This document shows positions 44,147 through 52,727 of a DNA stretch of 64,000 nt, in pieces. The stretch spans positions 3,666,613 through 3,730,612 of the forward strand of contig AP021856.1 of NCBI GenBank assembly GCA_017347445.1, read 5' to 3'. Position 1 is the first letter of the stretch. Every line of letters starts with the position of its first letter. The notes under the pieces are model-generated. The model was given only the letters and a program-made list of their open reading frames with translations, was not told the DNA's origin and did not search any database. The position numbers were made by a program, and so were the translations under genes. The DNA comes from Candidatus Brocadia pituitae (GTDB taxonomy: Bacteria; Planctomycetota; Brocadiia; Brocadiales; Brocadiaceae).

Positions 44147-44761
44147 TCATTCCCCGGCATCAGGCCGTTCAGTGCACGGTTTATCACCGGGTCCTGGCAG
44201 TGGCGCTTTGGCCCCACCCCGCATTTCACCAGCAATAAGCGATTCTATGCTGGGGTATGGATATATTGTTGGTGCATTATGTATCATCAGACCACCAGTA
44301 TCTGAAGAAGGACCGTAGGTGCTGTAAATTTCCCGACCCAACATGCGCAACATCACGGTTAACTGCCCGCGATGATGCGCTGAGTGTGCGATTCTTCTGG
44401 TCATGACCCATGCCCTTGACCGCTTCGCATCAAAGAACATCACTACCTTTTCCCACCATGCTTTATCTGTTTTTTGTAAAGCAGTAAGTCGTTTTCCGGA
44501 ATCCTCCGCATAGCGTTTTATAAACTCCAAACGGGTTTCCTCTTTCGGCAACGGTGGCGCACCAACATCGATCTCCAGCATATTTCGAAACCAGAGATTT
44601 TCACTCATGCACTGGTGCACCATATGTTCAAGGGCATTTCTCCCACGCCTGTCGCTGGGGCGTGGACGCACCCGCATGTCTTCATTTTTAAACATGCTCC
44701 AAACGCTCAACGTCTTCATCCGCTCGGTTTCGTAGGTATCGATTAAAAATTGATATTCCAT
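44147..44761 (-). CDS. DinB/YfiT-like metal-dependent four-helix protein
   Basis: A 204-residue protein of the DinB superfamily, a four-helix bundle with a metal site of three His residues: one in EHMVHQCM and the pair in RIAHSAHHRGQL. The family includes bacillithiol and mycothiol-dependent S-transferases. A C-terminal ~40-residue Pro/Gly-rich tail (GGAKAPLPGPGDKPCTERPD) is unusual. AGGAGG lies upstream of the ATG, which fixes the start. It is on the opposite strand to its neighbours and stands alone. Confidence 0.88.
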   Translation of the reverse strand: MEYQFLIDTYETERMKTLSVWSMFKNEDMRVRPRPSDRRGRNALEHMVHQCMSENLWFRNMLEIDVGAPPLPKEETRLEFIKRYAEDSGKRLTALQKTDKAWWEKVVMFFDAKRSRAWVMTRRIAHSAHHRGQLTVMLRMLGREIYSTYGPSSDTGGLMIHNAPTIYPYPSIESLIAGEMRGGAKAPLPGPGDKPCTERPDAGE

Positions 44762-45111
44762 GGAAATATCCTCCTAAACAGTTGGCCATCTTTCGTAGTT
44801 ACCTGAAAACCACTAATCATAAAATTCTCAAAAATATTTAGTTTATTCTTGTCTTGTCCAAGAATCAAGAGACAAGCATATCTTTTATCATTCTTGCAAC
44901 AATTTAGTCTTTTGGTAACATTTTAGCCGTTTGAAAAATGCCTTTAAACAAACCTCTGCTGCTTGTTCCCAAATCCCTGTTTGTGAACATCATTGCAGAG
45001 AAACTGAGTTTCTCGTTCATTACACTCCCAAACTGATACTTCACGATGTTCAGTTCAAAGACTGGAAGCGGGCAGTTGAAAGGTACTTTTTCAAAAAACC
45101 AAATTGATACC

Positions 45112-45155
45112 TTTTTTCTTTGTGTTCTTTGTGTCTTTGTGGTTAAATCCTTTCT
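45112..45155 (+). repeat. Dispersed T/G-rich repeat (CTTTGTGTTCTTTGTGTCTT type)
   Basis: The run TCTTTGTGTTCTTTGTGTCT continued by TTGTGGTTAAAT is a recurrent intergenic sequence in many bacterial genomes. It lies between the DinB gene and the TPR glycosyltransferase. It makes a long upstream reading frame of the latter (from 45046) unlikely to be coding. Confidence 0.55.
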
Positions 45156-45180
45156 CTATCCACCACAAAAAGACTCGGCC

Positions 45181-47238
45181 ATGAAACAGATGCATGTGAA
45201 AAAAATCTTACCCCTTATTATTTTTATTTCAGCACTCTTATATATAAACTCCCTGTCGAACACCTTTGTTTATGACGACGTCTCTATTATTACCGAGAAT
45301 TATTTCGTTAAATTCCTGGGAAATTTACCAAAATTGTTTCAGAAAGATTATTTACTCCTTTCGGGCGAACTCAGTTATCGTCCTGTTGTAACCCTTACCT
45401 ATTTTATCGACTATGCTATCTGGCGGCTCAATCCGTTTGGTTATCACCTTACCAATATCATATTACACACCGTCAATGTGTTTTTGCTGTATTGCCTTAT
45501 TAAAAGCATTTGTAAGAAAGATACCATCGCCTTACTTGCCACCTTGCTATTCTTGTCTCACCCCATTCTTACAGAAACCGTGAATGCCGTTTGCTATCGG
45601 GAAGACATCCTGGCATCCCTCTTCTTCCTGCTTTCACTCATTTTCTATATTAAGATACGCATCCCTTTCTTCCAAAAGGAAAATGTCTTACCGCAATCAA
45701 AAACACACTTTGTTCTTTTCTATGCCGCATCATGTGTCTCTTATTGCCTTGCTCTCTTTTCAAAAGAGATGGCCGTTACCCTTCCACTTTTTCTTGTTTT
45801 ATTTGACCTTTTCTACACATCCCACCATCAGAGTAAGACACCAGCCATCTCGTTCAAATTATTCCGTATGGCACGGTGGCTACCCTTTTATACCGGATTT
45901 CTTATCATTACCGGTCTTTATCTTTTTATCAGATTTGAAGCATTTAAAAATACCTTCAAAACAATTATTGTTGCACCTCGTAACGTTGCTACCATGATAA
46001 GGGTTGTTGCATCATATGTAAAACTTTTGTTTATTCCCATCAACCTGAATGCAGACTATTATGTGCCTCATTCCCGGTATCTCAGCCTCTCGTTTATTCT
46101 GTCAGCCCTCTTCATTGCCGCCGCTGGTATTATCGTCACACGACTTTACAAGCGAAGCAGGCATGCAACTTTCTTTGCCCTATGGTTTTTCGTTGCCCTG
46201 CTACCGGTGCTTGGCATTATTCCCATTGGAAACATTATGGCAGAGAGATATTTGTATCTCCCCGTCGCAGGGCTCTGCGGCAGTGCCGGCTGTATCCTGG
46301 CGAACTATCTATCCCTTAGAAAAGGCGTAGCTTCTCTCCTCGGGGTAATTCTGCTAAGCTTGCAAATTTCGATCATCTCCAGGAATGGTGTGTGGCTTGA
46401 CGACGCCACGTTATGGAGTAATACCTATGAACGTGAACCCAACAGCGCACGCGCGTGCAGCAATTTAGGCAATAGCTACTTTAAAAATAAGCGCTATGAA
46501 GAGGCTATTTCTCTGTATAAAAAGGCACTTACCTTTCCATACAGCTATCCCTTTATTCATTACAACTTAGGCGCTACCTACGAAGAAATGGGTTTGACTG
46601 ACAAGGCCATAGAAGAATACAAGGCCTCGATAACGAGCCACAATGACAACACCCTTGCTTTTACGAATCTCGGTGTTCTTTATGAGAAACACGGGCACTA
46701 TGATATGGCTGTCGAGGCTTATCGGCAAGCGCTGGCCAACAACCCTTATTTTCCCCTTGCCCATAATAATCTGGGAAACACTTACGAACGTATGGGAAAT
46801 TCAGGGAAGGCATTAGCCGAGTATAAAGAAGCCTTAAAAATAGACAACAACTATGCAGATGCCCATAATAACTTAGGTGCGGTCTCTTTAAAAAACGGCA
46901 TCATGGATAATGCAATTGATGAACTGCAAAAAGCCACGAAATTAAAACCTGACCATGTGGACGCACACTACAACCTTGGAATTGCTTATGCTGAGAAGGG
47001 CCTTTATCAGGAGGCGATAGATGAATTGCTTCTTGCTATAAGATATAATGTGAACGACTACGCTGCATACAGAGACCTGGGTATATTATATCTTAAACAT
47101 TACAAAGATACCCAAAAAGCCCTTTCTTATCTGAAGGAATCGTTAAGATTAACAACTGACCCTCTCGAAACAAAGAAAATAAGAAAAATGATCGATGCAA
47201 TACCTGGTACAACAAAGTTACTACCAAGTAATCATTAG
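45181..47238 (+). CDS. Membrane glycosyltransferase with C-terminal TPR repeats (TMTC-like)
   Basis: A 685-residue protein. The N-terminal ~400 residues hold about ten transmembrane helices with GT-C features (SNTFVYDDVSIITENYFV, LSYRPVVTLTYFIDYAIW, LSHPILTETVNAVCYREDIL, FSKEMAVTLPLFL). This is the DUF1736/TMTC O-mannosyltransferase type. The C-terminus (about 420-670) has at least six TPR repeats (ACSNLGNSYFKNKRYEEAIS, AFTNLGVLYEKHGHYDMAVE, AHNNLGNTYERMGNSGKALA). I chose the ATG at 45181; the upstream frame includes a dispersed repeat. It could glycosylate exported proteins. Substrate not determined. Confidence 0.82.
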   Translation: MKQMHVKKILPLIIFISALLYINSLSNTFVYDDVSIITENYFVKFLGNLPKLFQKDYLLLSGELSYRPVVTLTYFIDYAIWRLNPFGYHLTNIILHTVNVFLLYCLIKSICKKDTIALLATLLFLSHPILTETVNAVCYREDILASLFFLLSLIFYIKIRIPFFQKENVLPQSKTHFVLFYAASCVSYCLALFSKEMAVTLPLFLVLFDLFYTSHHQSKTPAISFKLFRMARWLPFYTGFLIITGLYLFIRFEAFKNTFKTIIVAPRNVATMIRVVASYVKLLFIPINLNADYYVPHSRYLSLSFILSALFIAAAGIIVTRLYKRSRHATFFALWFFVALLPVLGIIPIGNIMAERYLYLPVAGLCGSAGCILANYLSLRKGVASLLGVILLSLQISIISRNGVWLDDATLWSNTYEREPNSARACSNLGNSYFKNKRYEEAISLYKKALTFPYSYPFIHYNLGATYEEMGLTDKAIEEYKASITSHNDNTLAFTNLGVLYEKHGHYDMAVEAYRQALANNPYFPLAHNNLGNTYERMGNSGKALAEYKEALKIDNNYADAHNNLGAVSLKNGIMDNAIDELQKATKLKPDHVDAHYNLGIAYAEKGLYQEAIDELLLAIRYNVNDYAAYRDLGILYLKHYKDTQKALSYLKESLRLTTDPLETKKIRKMIDAIPGTTKLLPSNH

Positions 47239-47309
47239 GAAGGGAGGAGAAGGGGGCATATACGTTGACTGAAGAAAGAACTATAGGATTTTTTAGGGTT
47301 GTTTTTTAC

Positions 47310-47339
47310 TTGACATTAAACCTTATGCAGTATTAAATA
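47310..47339 (+). promoter_or_regulatory. Promoter driving the riboswitch leader
   Basis: A perfect -35 box TTGACA (47310-47315) is followed after 17-18 bp by TTAAAT/TAAATA (47333-47339), giving a start around 47345. That is only a few bases before the aptamer at 47352, as expected for a riboswitch leader. Confidence 0.6.
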
Positions 47340-47351
47340 TTAAAACCATCT

Positions 47352-47446
47352 CGATAAAGGTAAACCCTGAAAGATCAGGGGGCGCAAAGTAAAGGGTCTT
47401 AATTTTACAGGGAAGTAAGGATAAGAAAAGTCAGCCTTACTGCCGA
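47352..47446 (+). promoter_or_regulatory. GEMM-I (cyclic-di-GMP-I) type riboswitch aptamer
   Basis: The leader matches the GEMM consensus in order: AAAGGTAAACC, a P2 hairpin (CCCTGA-AAGA-TCAGGG), GGCGCAAAG with the intercalating A, GGGTCTTAA, then CAGCC and TGCCG. AGTAA after GCAAAG pairs perfectly with TTACT after CAGCC, where the consensus has AGCC and GGUU, so this pairing covaries. GG at the position corresponding to G20 favours c-di-GMP over cGAMP. The P2 loop is not a standard GNRA tetraloop. Its 3' strand is shared with an overlapping terminator (47434-47491), so ligand binding should turn the downstream glycosyltransferase on. Ligand identity is inferred. Confidence 0.8.
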
Positions 47447-47491
47447 AGATGTTTATGGTATTAAATATCTTTGCAGTAAGGCTTTTTATTT
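47434..47491 (+). terminator. Riboswitch-controlled intrinsic terminator
   Basis: GCCTTACTGC (47434-47443) pairs perfectly with GCAGTAAGGC (47473-47482), extended inside by AAGAT/ATCTT, and is followed by TTTTTATTT. The 5' arm overlaps the CAGCC-TTACT-GCC strand of the aptamer, so the two folds exclude each other. It lies 12 nt before the GT2 start. Confidence 0.88.
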
Positions 47492-47502
47492 CTATACCTC
47501 CT

Positions 47503-48969
47503 ATGAAAAAAAATCCTTTAGTTTCAGTGATTATCCCTTCATATAATTCCAGTCAACACCTCTTTCAATGTTTGGATGCTATCAAATCTTCAGATTACAC
47601 AAATTATGAAGTAATTGTTGTTGATGATGCATCAACTGATGAAAGCCCGAGAATTGCCTGTCAGTCGGGCGTACGTGTTATCCAGAGGGACAGGCAATCC
47701 GGCCCGGGCGCAGCACGAAATGATGGCGCACAGCACGCAAGGGGCAGCATCTATTTCTTTGTAGATTCAGATGTAGTCATAAAACCGGATTCCATTAGTT
47801 GTGTTATATCCAATTTCTTAAACAATCCACACGTTGGGGCCTTATTTGGTTCATACGACAATCAACCGGCAGCTACGAATTTCTGTTCGCAGTATAAAAA
47901 TCTTTTTCACCATTTTATCCACCAAACATCACATGAGGATGCCAATACCTTTTGGGCGGGATGCGGAGCAATCCGAAAAGAAGTTTTTCATGAAGTTGGC
48001 GGATTTGATATTGTGCATTATACAAAGCCATCCATTGAAGATATAGAACTTGGTCTTAGAATCAGCAAAAATGGGTATAAGATCCTGCTTGTAAAAGAGC
48101 TACAAGTAAAACATTTAAAAAAATGGGAACTTCGATCTTTGCTCTATACAGATATTTTTTGTCGTGCCGTTCCCTGGGCAAATTTAATCATTCAATCGCA
48201 GGAAATGCCAAAAGGCTTAAACTTTCAAAAAAGTCATTTGATCAGTTCGCTGTGTGCCGGGCTTTTGGTTGGATTGGGAATATTCTGTTTACTCGAATAT
48301 AAACTGTTTTCATTTATCCCAATGGGACCTCTTTATTATTATATTAAACTTTCGGGGATTGCCATTTTCCTCAGTCTTAATCTCGTTGTTTTTTACATGC
48401 GTATGTTTCGGCTCTTAGATAAAGGAAGGCATTTAAAGTATCTCTTGCCAACGCTGTTCCTTATCGTTTTTGGATTTGCACTTACCATCGGAATCTTTTC
48501 CTTTTTTAATCTCAAATTCCTTGCTTTTGTTCCCAATACCGCATTTTATTACTATCTAAAATTTGGAATTCTGATTGTGTTTCTCTTTTCTAGTTTTATT
48601 ATTTTTTATCTTAAAATACCTACCGTAAAAACCAAGAGTTGGCAATGGAACGTAATGATCCGGTGCCTTTTTGTTGTTACAGCAAGCGTTGTTGTTACCT
48701 TGTCCCTGATCGCATTTCGCAGTAATTTTGGATATAACTCAATACTTTCTTTGGCGGTCCTGTATTTTACATTTATTTTGATTGCCACAAATATTTTATT
48801 ACTTAACAGTCGATTGTATTGGTTTTTTTTCAATCTAAAAGGTTTAAAGTTTTTACTGTTAGTGATTTTCTTCAATGTAATTTATTATCTTTATAGCGGA
48901 GGGACCTTCGTAATTTGTTGGACGATTCAGTTCGGAAAAAAACTTCTAGCAGAACAAAAAGGTAATTGA
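47503..48969 (+). CDS. Family 2 glycosyltransferase with C-terminal membrane helices
   Basis: A 488-residue enzyme. The N-terminal GT-A domain (residues 1-240) has PLVSVIIPSYNSSQHLFQCL, VVDDASTDES, GPGAARNDGAQHARG and the DxD-like DSDV, plus the ED motif SIEDIELGLRI. About six transmembrane helices follow (250-480). Such proteins add sugars to lipid carriers or exopolysaccharides. I chose the ATG at 47503, after the terminator; the longer frame from 47449 overlaps the terminator arm. Ribosome-binding site is weak. A GEMM-type riboswitch and terminator lie directly upstream, so c-di-GMP probably controls it. A mutase-like flavoprotein follows 71 nt downstream. Confidence 0.88.
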   Translation: MKKNPLVSVIIPSYNSSQHLFQCLDAIKSSDYTNYEVIVVDDASTDESPRIACQSGVRVIQRDRQSGPGAARNDGAQHARGSIYFFVDSDVVIKPDSISCVISNFLNNPHVGALFGSYDNQPAATNFCSQYKNLFHHFIHQTSHEDANTFWAGCGAIRKEVFHEVGGFDIVHYTKPSIEDIELGLRISKNGYKILLVKELQVKHLKKWELRSLLYTDIFCRAVPWANLIIQSQEMPKGLNFQKSHLISSLCAGLLVGLGIFCLLEYKLFSFIPMGPLYYYIKLSGIAIFLSLNLVVFYMRMFRLLDKGRHLKYLLPTLFLIVFGFALTIGIFSFFNLKFLAFVPNTAFYYYLKFGILIVFLFSSFIIFYLKIPTVKTKSWQWNVMIRCLFVVTASVVVTLSLIAFRSNFGYNSILSLAVLYFTFILIATNILLLNSRLYWFFFNLKGLKFLLLVIFFNVIYYLYSGGTFVICWTIQFGKKLLAEQKGN

Positions 48970-49040
48970 TTTAGACTCGTAGATTTTCCCAGAATATTTC
49001 CTTTTTTGTTTTAGTAATTTCTATTTAACGTTAATACCTT

Positions 49041-50672
49041 ATGCAAAAAACAGATCTAAAAGCAATTATCTTTGGCGCCGGACCTGCGGGCTTGACATCC
49101 GCCTATGAGCTATTGGATAAAACAACGATAAAGCCTGTCGTGTATGAAAAGACACAAGAGATTGGCGGCATTTCCAGGACGGTTCATTACAAAGGAAATC
49201 GTATAGATATTGGAGGGCACCGTTTCTTTTCAAAATCCAGCAAAATCATGGAATGGTGGTGCAATATTTTGCCTTTACAGGGTTTTCGTACACGAGAAGA
49301 CATAATTTTAAAAAGGGATGTTCCGGTTTCATATGAGTCAAAATACAGAAAAATAAAAGACACGAAGATGGTAATAAAAAACCCACCTGACCCAGAGAAA
49401 GAAGATAGGGTCATGCTCTCTCGGGGCCGGATATCCAGGATTTTTTTTCTGCGAAAATTTTATGACTACCCAATTTCTATAAAATTGCAAACAATTAAAA
49501 ATCTGGGGCTCAGAAAAACAACAAAAATTATAGGGAGTTACTTACTCGTTAAACTATTTCCCAAAAAAGAGTTGAAGAGTTTGGAAGATTTTTTCATTTC
49601 ACGTTTTGGAAACGAACTTTATAGAGTATTCTTTAAAGATTATACAGAAAAGGTGTGGGGTGTTAGCTGTCAAATGATACATGCAAAATGGGGAATTCAA
49701 AGGGTAAAAGGACTTTCTGTTTCAAAATCAATAACACATGCAGTAAAAAATATTTTCGTGAAAACCAATACTATTTCCCCAAAAAAGACAGAAACGTCTC
49801 TTATCGGACGTTTTTTATATCCCAAATTCGGCCCTGGCCAGATGTGGGAAACTGTCGCAGAAATAATAAGTACCGAAGGGGGTACTGTCAAAACAAATCA
49901 TGAAATAACCAATATTTTACTAGAAGGAAATCGGGTTAAGAGCGTGAAAATCAGAGAGAATGCAAGCGGGCAAATAACCGAAGAGGAGGCTGATTACTTT
50001 TTCTCATCTATGCCGATAAAAGACTTGATAAGTCGGATAGAGCCTTCACCAGATGAAAATATAAAAAACATTGCTTCGAATCTTGTTTACAGAGATTTTA
50101 TTATAGCAGGCATATTAGTCTCGGAATTAAAAGTCAAAAATACAACAAACATGAGAACCGTCAACAATATTATTCCGGATAACTGGATATATATACAGGA
50201 AAAAGATGTACATTTAGGAAGAATCCAGATATTCAACAATTGGAGTCCTTATATGGTTGCCCACAAAAATGCTATTTGGTTAGGGGCGGAATATTTCTGT
50301 ACAGAAGGAGATGAATTATGGTCTCTGTCCGACAATGATTTTCTTCAATTAGCAATAAACGAGTTAAAAAAAATTGGTTTTATTGACACAGGCAGCGTAA
50401 AAGACGGAGGTGTGATTCGAGTGCCAAAGGCCTATCCATCCTATATTGGTAGTTATGAAAAGATACGTGAGGTTATTGAATATTTGAATACCATTGAAAA
50501 TTTGTTCCTTATTGGGCGGAATGGGATGCATCGTTACAACAATCAGGACCATTCCATGATGTCGGCAATGGTTGCGGTAGAAAACATTGTGAAAGGAATA
50601 AAGACAAAGGATAATTTGTGGAAGATTAATATCGAAGAAGAGTATCATGAAGAAATGAGTAAAGGTAAGTAA
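49041..50672 (+). CDS. FAD-dependent oxidoreductase, UDP-galactopyranose-mutase/amine-oxidase-like
   Basis: A 543-residue flavoprotein. The FAD-binding start is [18 protein letters not shown], then [20 protein letters not shown] and HRFFSKS, matching the family of NAD(P)/FAD-dependent proteins often seen in polysaccharide clusters. The C-terminal FAD-contact segment reads [20 protein letters not shown]. No signal peptide is present, so it is cytosolic. It follows the riboswitch-controlled GT2 gene on the same strand, which suggests a role in making an unusual sugar or polymer. Whether it is a real mutase is not clear; several residues typical of Glf are not recognisable. Confidence 0.82.
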   Translation: MQKTDLKAIIFGAGPAGLTSAYELLDKTTIKPVVYEKTQEIGGISRTVHYKGNRIDIGGHRFFSKSSKIMEWWCNILPLQGFRTREDIILKRDVPVSYESKYRKIKDTKMVIKNPPDPEKEDRVMLSRGRISRIFFLRKFYDYPISIKLQTIKNLGLRKTTKIIGSYLLVKLFPKKELKSLEDFFISRFGNELYRVFFKDYTEKVWGVSCQMIHAKWGIQRVKGLSVSKSITHAVKNIFVKTNTISPKKTETSLIGRFLYPKFGPGQMWETVAEIISTEGGTVKTNHEITNILLEGNRVKSVKIRENASGQITEEEADYFFSSMPIKDLISRIEPSPDENIKNIASNLVYRDFIIAGILVSELKVKNTTNMRTVNNIIPDNWIYIQEKDVHLGRIQIFNNWSPYMVAHKNAIWLGAEYFCTEGDELWSLSDNDFLQLAINELKKIGFIDTGSVKDGGVIRVPKAYPSYIGSYEKIREVIEYLNTIENLFLIGRNGMHRYNNQDHSMMSAMVAVENIVKGIKTKDNLWKINIEEEYHEEMSKGK

Positions 50673-50951
50673 TCTCCGCGAATATTTAGGAACTGAGCAA
50701 GCGTTCACTTAAAAGAGCCGTTTATTGGCCTCCAACAGCTTCTCGAGCGCCTTTCTCCCGTCTAACGTGAGGTTTTCCTAATTCAACAATAAAGCATATT
50801 TCTGTCCTTTGATAAACAGGCGATCCTTGCAAAGACTTCCTATGAACTGTGGTGACCGCATCTGCAGCTCTGTATAACCATGAACTATACCGACTGTCGA
50901 TTTTTCTCATATTGAGTATCAAATAAATTCTAAAATATTTTAGCTGAACAG

Positions 50952-52097
50952 TTAATATAAAATTACCATATTGTCCCGGTGAATGACCTCGTCATATAAC
51001 TTATAGCCCAACACCTTAGCAATATAAGAGGTGCTGCATCCCTTAATCTTCTCAATCTCAGCTGAAGAATAGTTGGTCAGACCGCGTGCAATAATGACGC
51101 CATTTTCCCTGCCGCACACTGATACCGTATCGCCTTTATGAAATGTTCCTTCTACCGATACAATCCCTGATGCAAGCAAACTCTTGCCCTGCTCCGTTAA
51201 GGCGTGCATGGCCCCCTCGTCCACAGAAACCTTTCCTTTGGGCTTTATGGTATAGCCTATCCACCGTTTACGGCTCGCCAGCTTTTCTTGTTTCGGAAGA
51301 AAGAGGGTGCCGATACACTCACCCTTTACAATCTTCCTCAATACGCCATCCGCTCTTCCGTTGGCAATAATCATAGCTTCTCCTGCATTTGTCACCACCG
51401 ATGCGGCCTCCAGTTTGGTCTGCATCCCGCCAATGCCCCTTTTGGTCTTGAAATCAAAGGCCAATTGCCGTATTTCGTCTGAAACATTGTCGACTATGGA
51501 AAGAACGGACGTCTTGCTTTTTCCTGTGGGAAACTTATCGTATAGCCCATCAACGGAAGAGAGGATAATCAGCAACTCTGCGTTCAATAGATTCGTTACC
51601 AGGGCTGAGAGCGCGTCATTGTCACCAAATTTGATTTCATCCACGGAAATCGTATCGTTTTCGTTGACCACGGGGATGGCATTGAGCTGAAAGAGGGTAT
51701 GAATCGTATTACAGGTATTTAAGTATCTCTGCCGGTCTTCAAAATCCTCGCGGGTAAGCAGTATCTGGGCCGCGTGATAACCGTGCAATTTAAAACTATC
51801 ATCATACGTGCTGATCAGTTTGCTTTGCCCGATTGCAGCCACTGCCTGTAATTCAGGCAGTGTGCCGGGCCTCTTTTCTATACCGAGTTCTCCCATTCCG
51901 GATCCAATTGCACCAGAGCTTACCACAACAACATCGTATCCCATCTTCTTTAACTCCACCACTTGTTCTGCCAGTCCCTGTATTTGCCTCTTATCCACAT
52001 ACCCACTTTCGGTTGTGAGGACGCCGGTACCGATCTTGACAACAATCTTTCTTACCTTTGACAGAATCTGACATCGTACATCATCATTTGTTTTCAT
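50952..52097 (-). CDS. proB: Glutamate 5-kinase
   Basis: ProB phosphorylates glutamate with ATP, the first step of proline synthesis. The 381-residue product has the amino-acid kinase domain (VVKIGTGVLTTESG, VVVVSSGAIGSGMGELG, QAVAAIGQSKL, PVVNENDTISVDEIKFGDND, RGIGGMQTKLEAA). A C-terminal PUA domain (about 285-375) follows, as in most bacterial enzymes. The TATAAT at 52102-52107 (read on the minus strand) lies only three bases before the ATG and no ribosome-binding site is visible, so either the transcript is leaderless or this box is chance. Usual partner proA is not next to it. Confidence 0.96.
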   Translation of the reverse strand: MKTNDDVRCQILSKVRKIVVKIGTGVLTTESGYVDKRQIQGLAEQVVELKKMGYDVVVVSSGAIGSGMGELGIEKRPGTLPELQAVAAIGQSKLISTYDDSFKLHGYHAAQILLTREDFEDRQRYLNTCNTIHTLFQLNAIPVVNENDTISVDEIKFGDNDALSALVTNLLNAELLIILSSVDGLYDKFPTGKSKTSVLSIVDNVSDEIRQLAFDFKTKRGIGGMQTKLEAASVVTNAGEAMIIANGRADGVLRKIVKGECIGTLFLPKQEKLASRKRWIGYTIKPKGKVSVDEGAMHALTEQGKSLLASGIVSVEGTFHKGDTVSVCGRENGVIIARGLTNYSSAEIEKIKGCSTSYIAKVLGYKLYDEVIHRDNMVILY

Positions 52098-52332
52098 AGT
52101 ATTATACCAATGCTGTTAGATGTGACACTGGCATCTTCGGATAAACCTGTTTCTTTGATCTGCGCTTGGCTGAGTTCATCTGCATTCTGGGAAAAAATCT
52201 ACAAAATATATTTTGTCTCTGTTTCTTTCTGTAACTGTCGGTACTTTATCGCATGGTATTCTGAATGTCAAGAATGGATTGCTAGAATAATACTGGAAAT
52301 ACAAAGGCTTTTTTGTATTATGATGTCTCACC

Positions 52333-52700
52333 AGAACAAGATTGTTAAAAAGTGAAGTCCGCACACGTCTCGTCATTGATCACGCGACAAACGGAATTAT
52401 CACCTTCGCGCAAAACGGCAGAATTAAATCCTTTAATCCGGCTGCAGAAAAAACCTGTGCGGATTTCCGATGTTTCATCCGGCCATGGTCGTTCCCGTTC
52501 CTCAATTGTCTTGAAATACCAACTGCCTGGAGTGCTTGCCTTCCCCATAGTGAGCGACAATGAAATATTGGGTGTGTTTGAATTTATCATGCATAAAAAG
52601 CAACCTGTTGATAGACACCTGCTCGATTGTTTAAATACCCTTGGTGACCACATCGGCCAATTTTTCAAACGAAAGGAATATGAAAAGGTACACATAAAAA
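52333..52700 (+). pseudogene. Remnant of a PAS-GAF sensor protein
   Basis: One frame (52342-52460) reads LVIDHATNGIITFAQNGRIK and SFNPAAEK, the start of a PAS domain. A different frame (about 52460-52700) reads RISDVSSGHGRSRSSIVLKY, GVLAFPIVSDNEILGVFEFI and LLDCLNTLGDHIGQFFKRKE, the second half of a GAF domain of the kind that follows PAS in kinases. The two halves are joined out of frame, so an internal deletion fused them. It lies opposite and beside the 3' end of the large GGDEF-EAL gene. Confidence 0.7.
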
Positions 52701-52727
52701 TGAAACCGGGATCTTGCAAGACGGGTA

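Noticed and set aside
45046-45180. Upstream extension of the TPR glycosyltransferase
   Set aside because: It contains a T/G-rich dispersed repeat, and the membrane protein begins naturally at the ATG at 45181.
50722-50922. 66-codon minus-strand frame between the mutase-like gene and proB
   Set aside because: No ribosome-binding site or recognisable family. The 279-bp gap holds no other supported feature.
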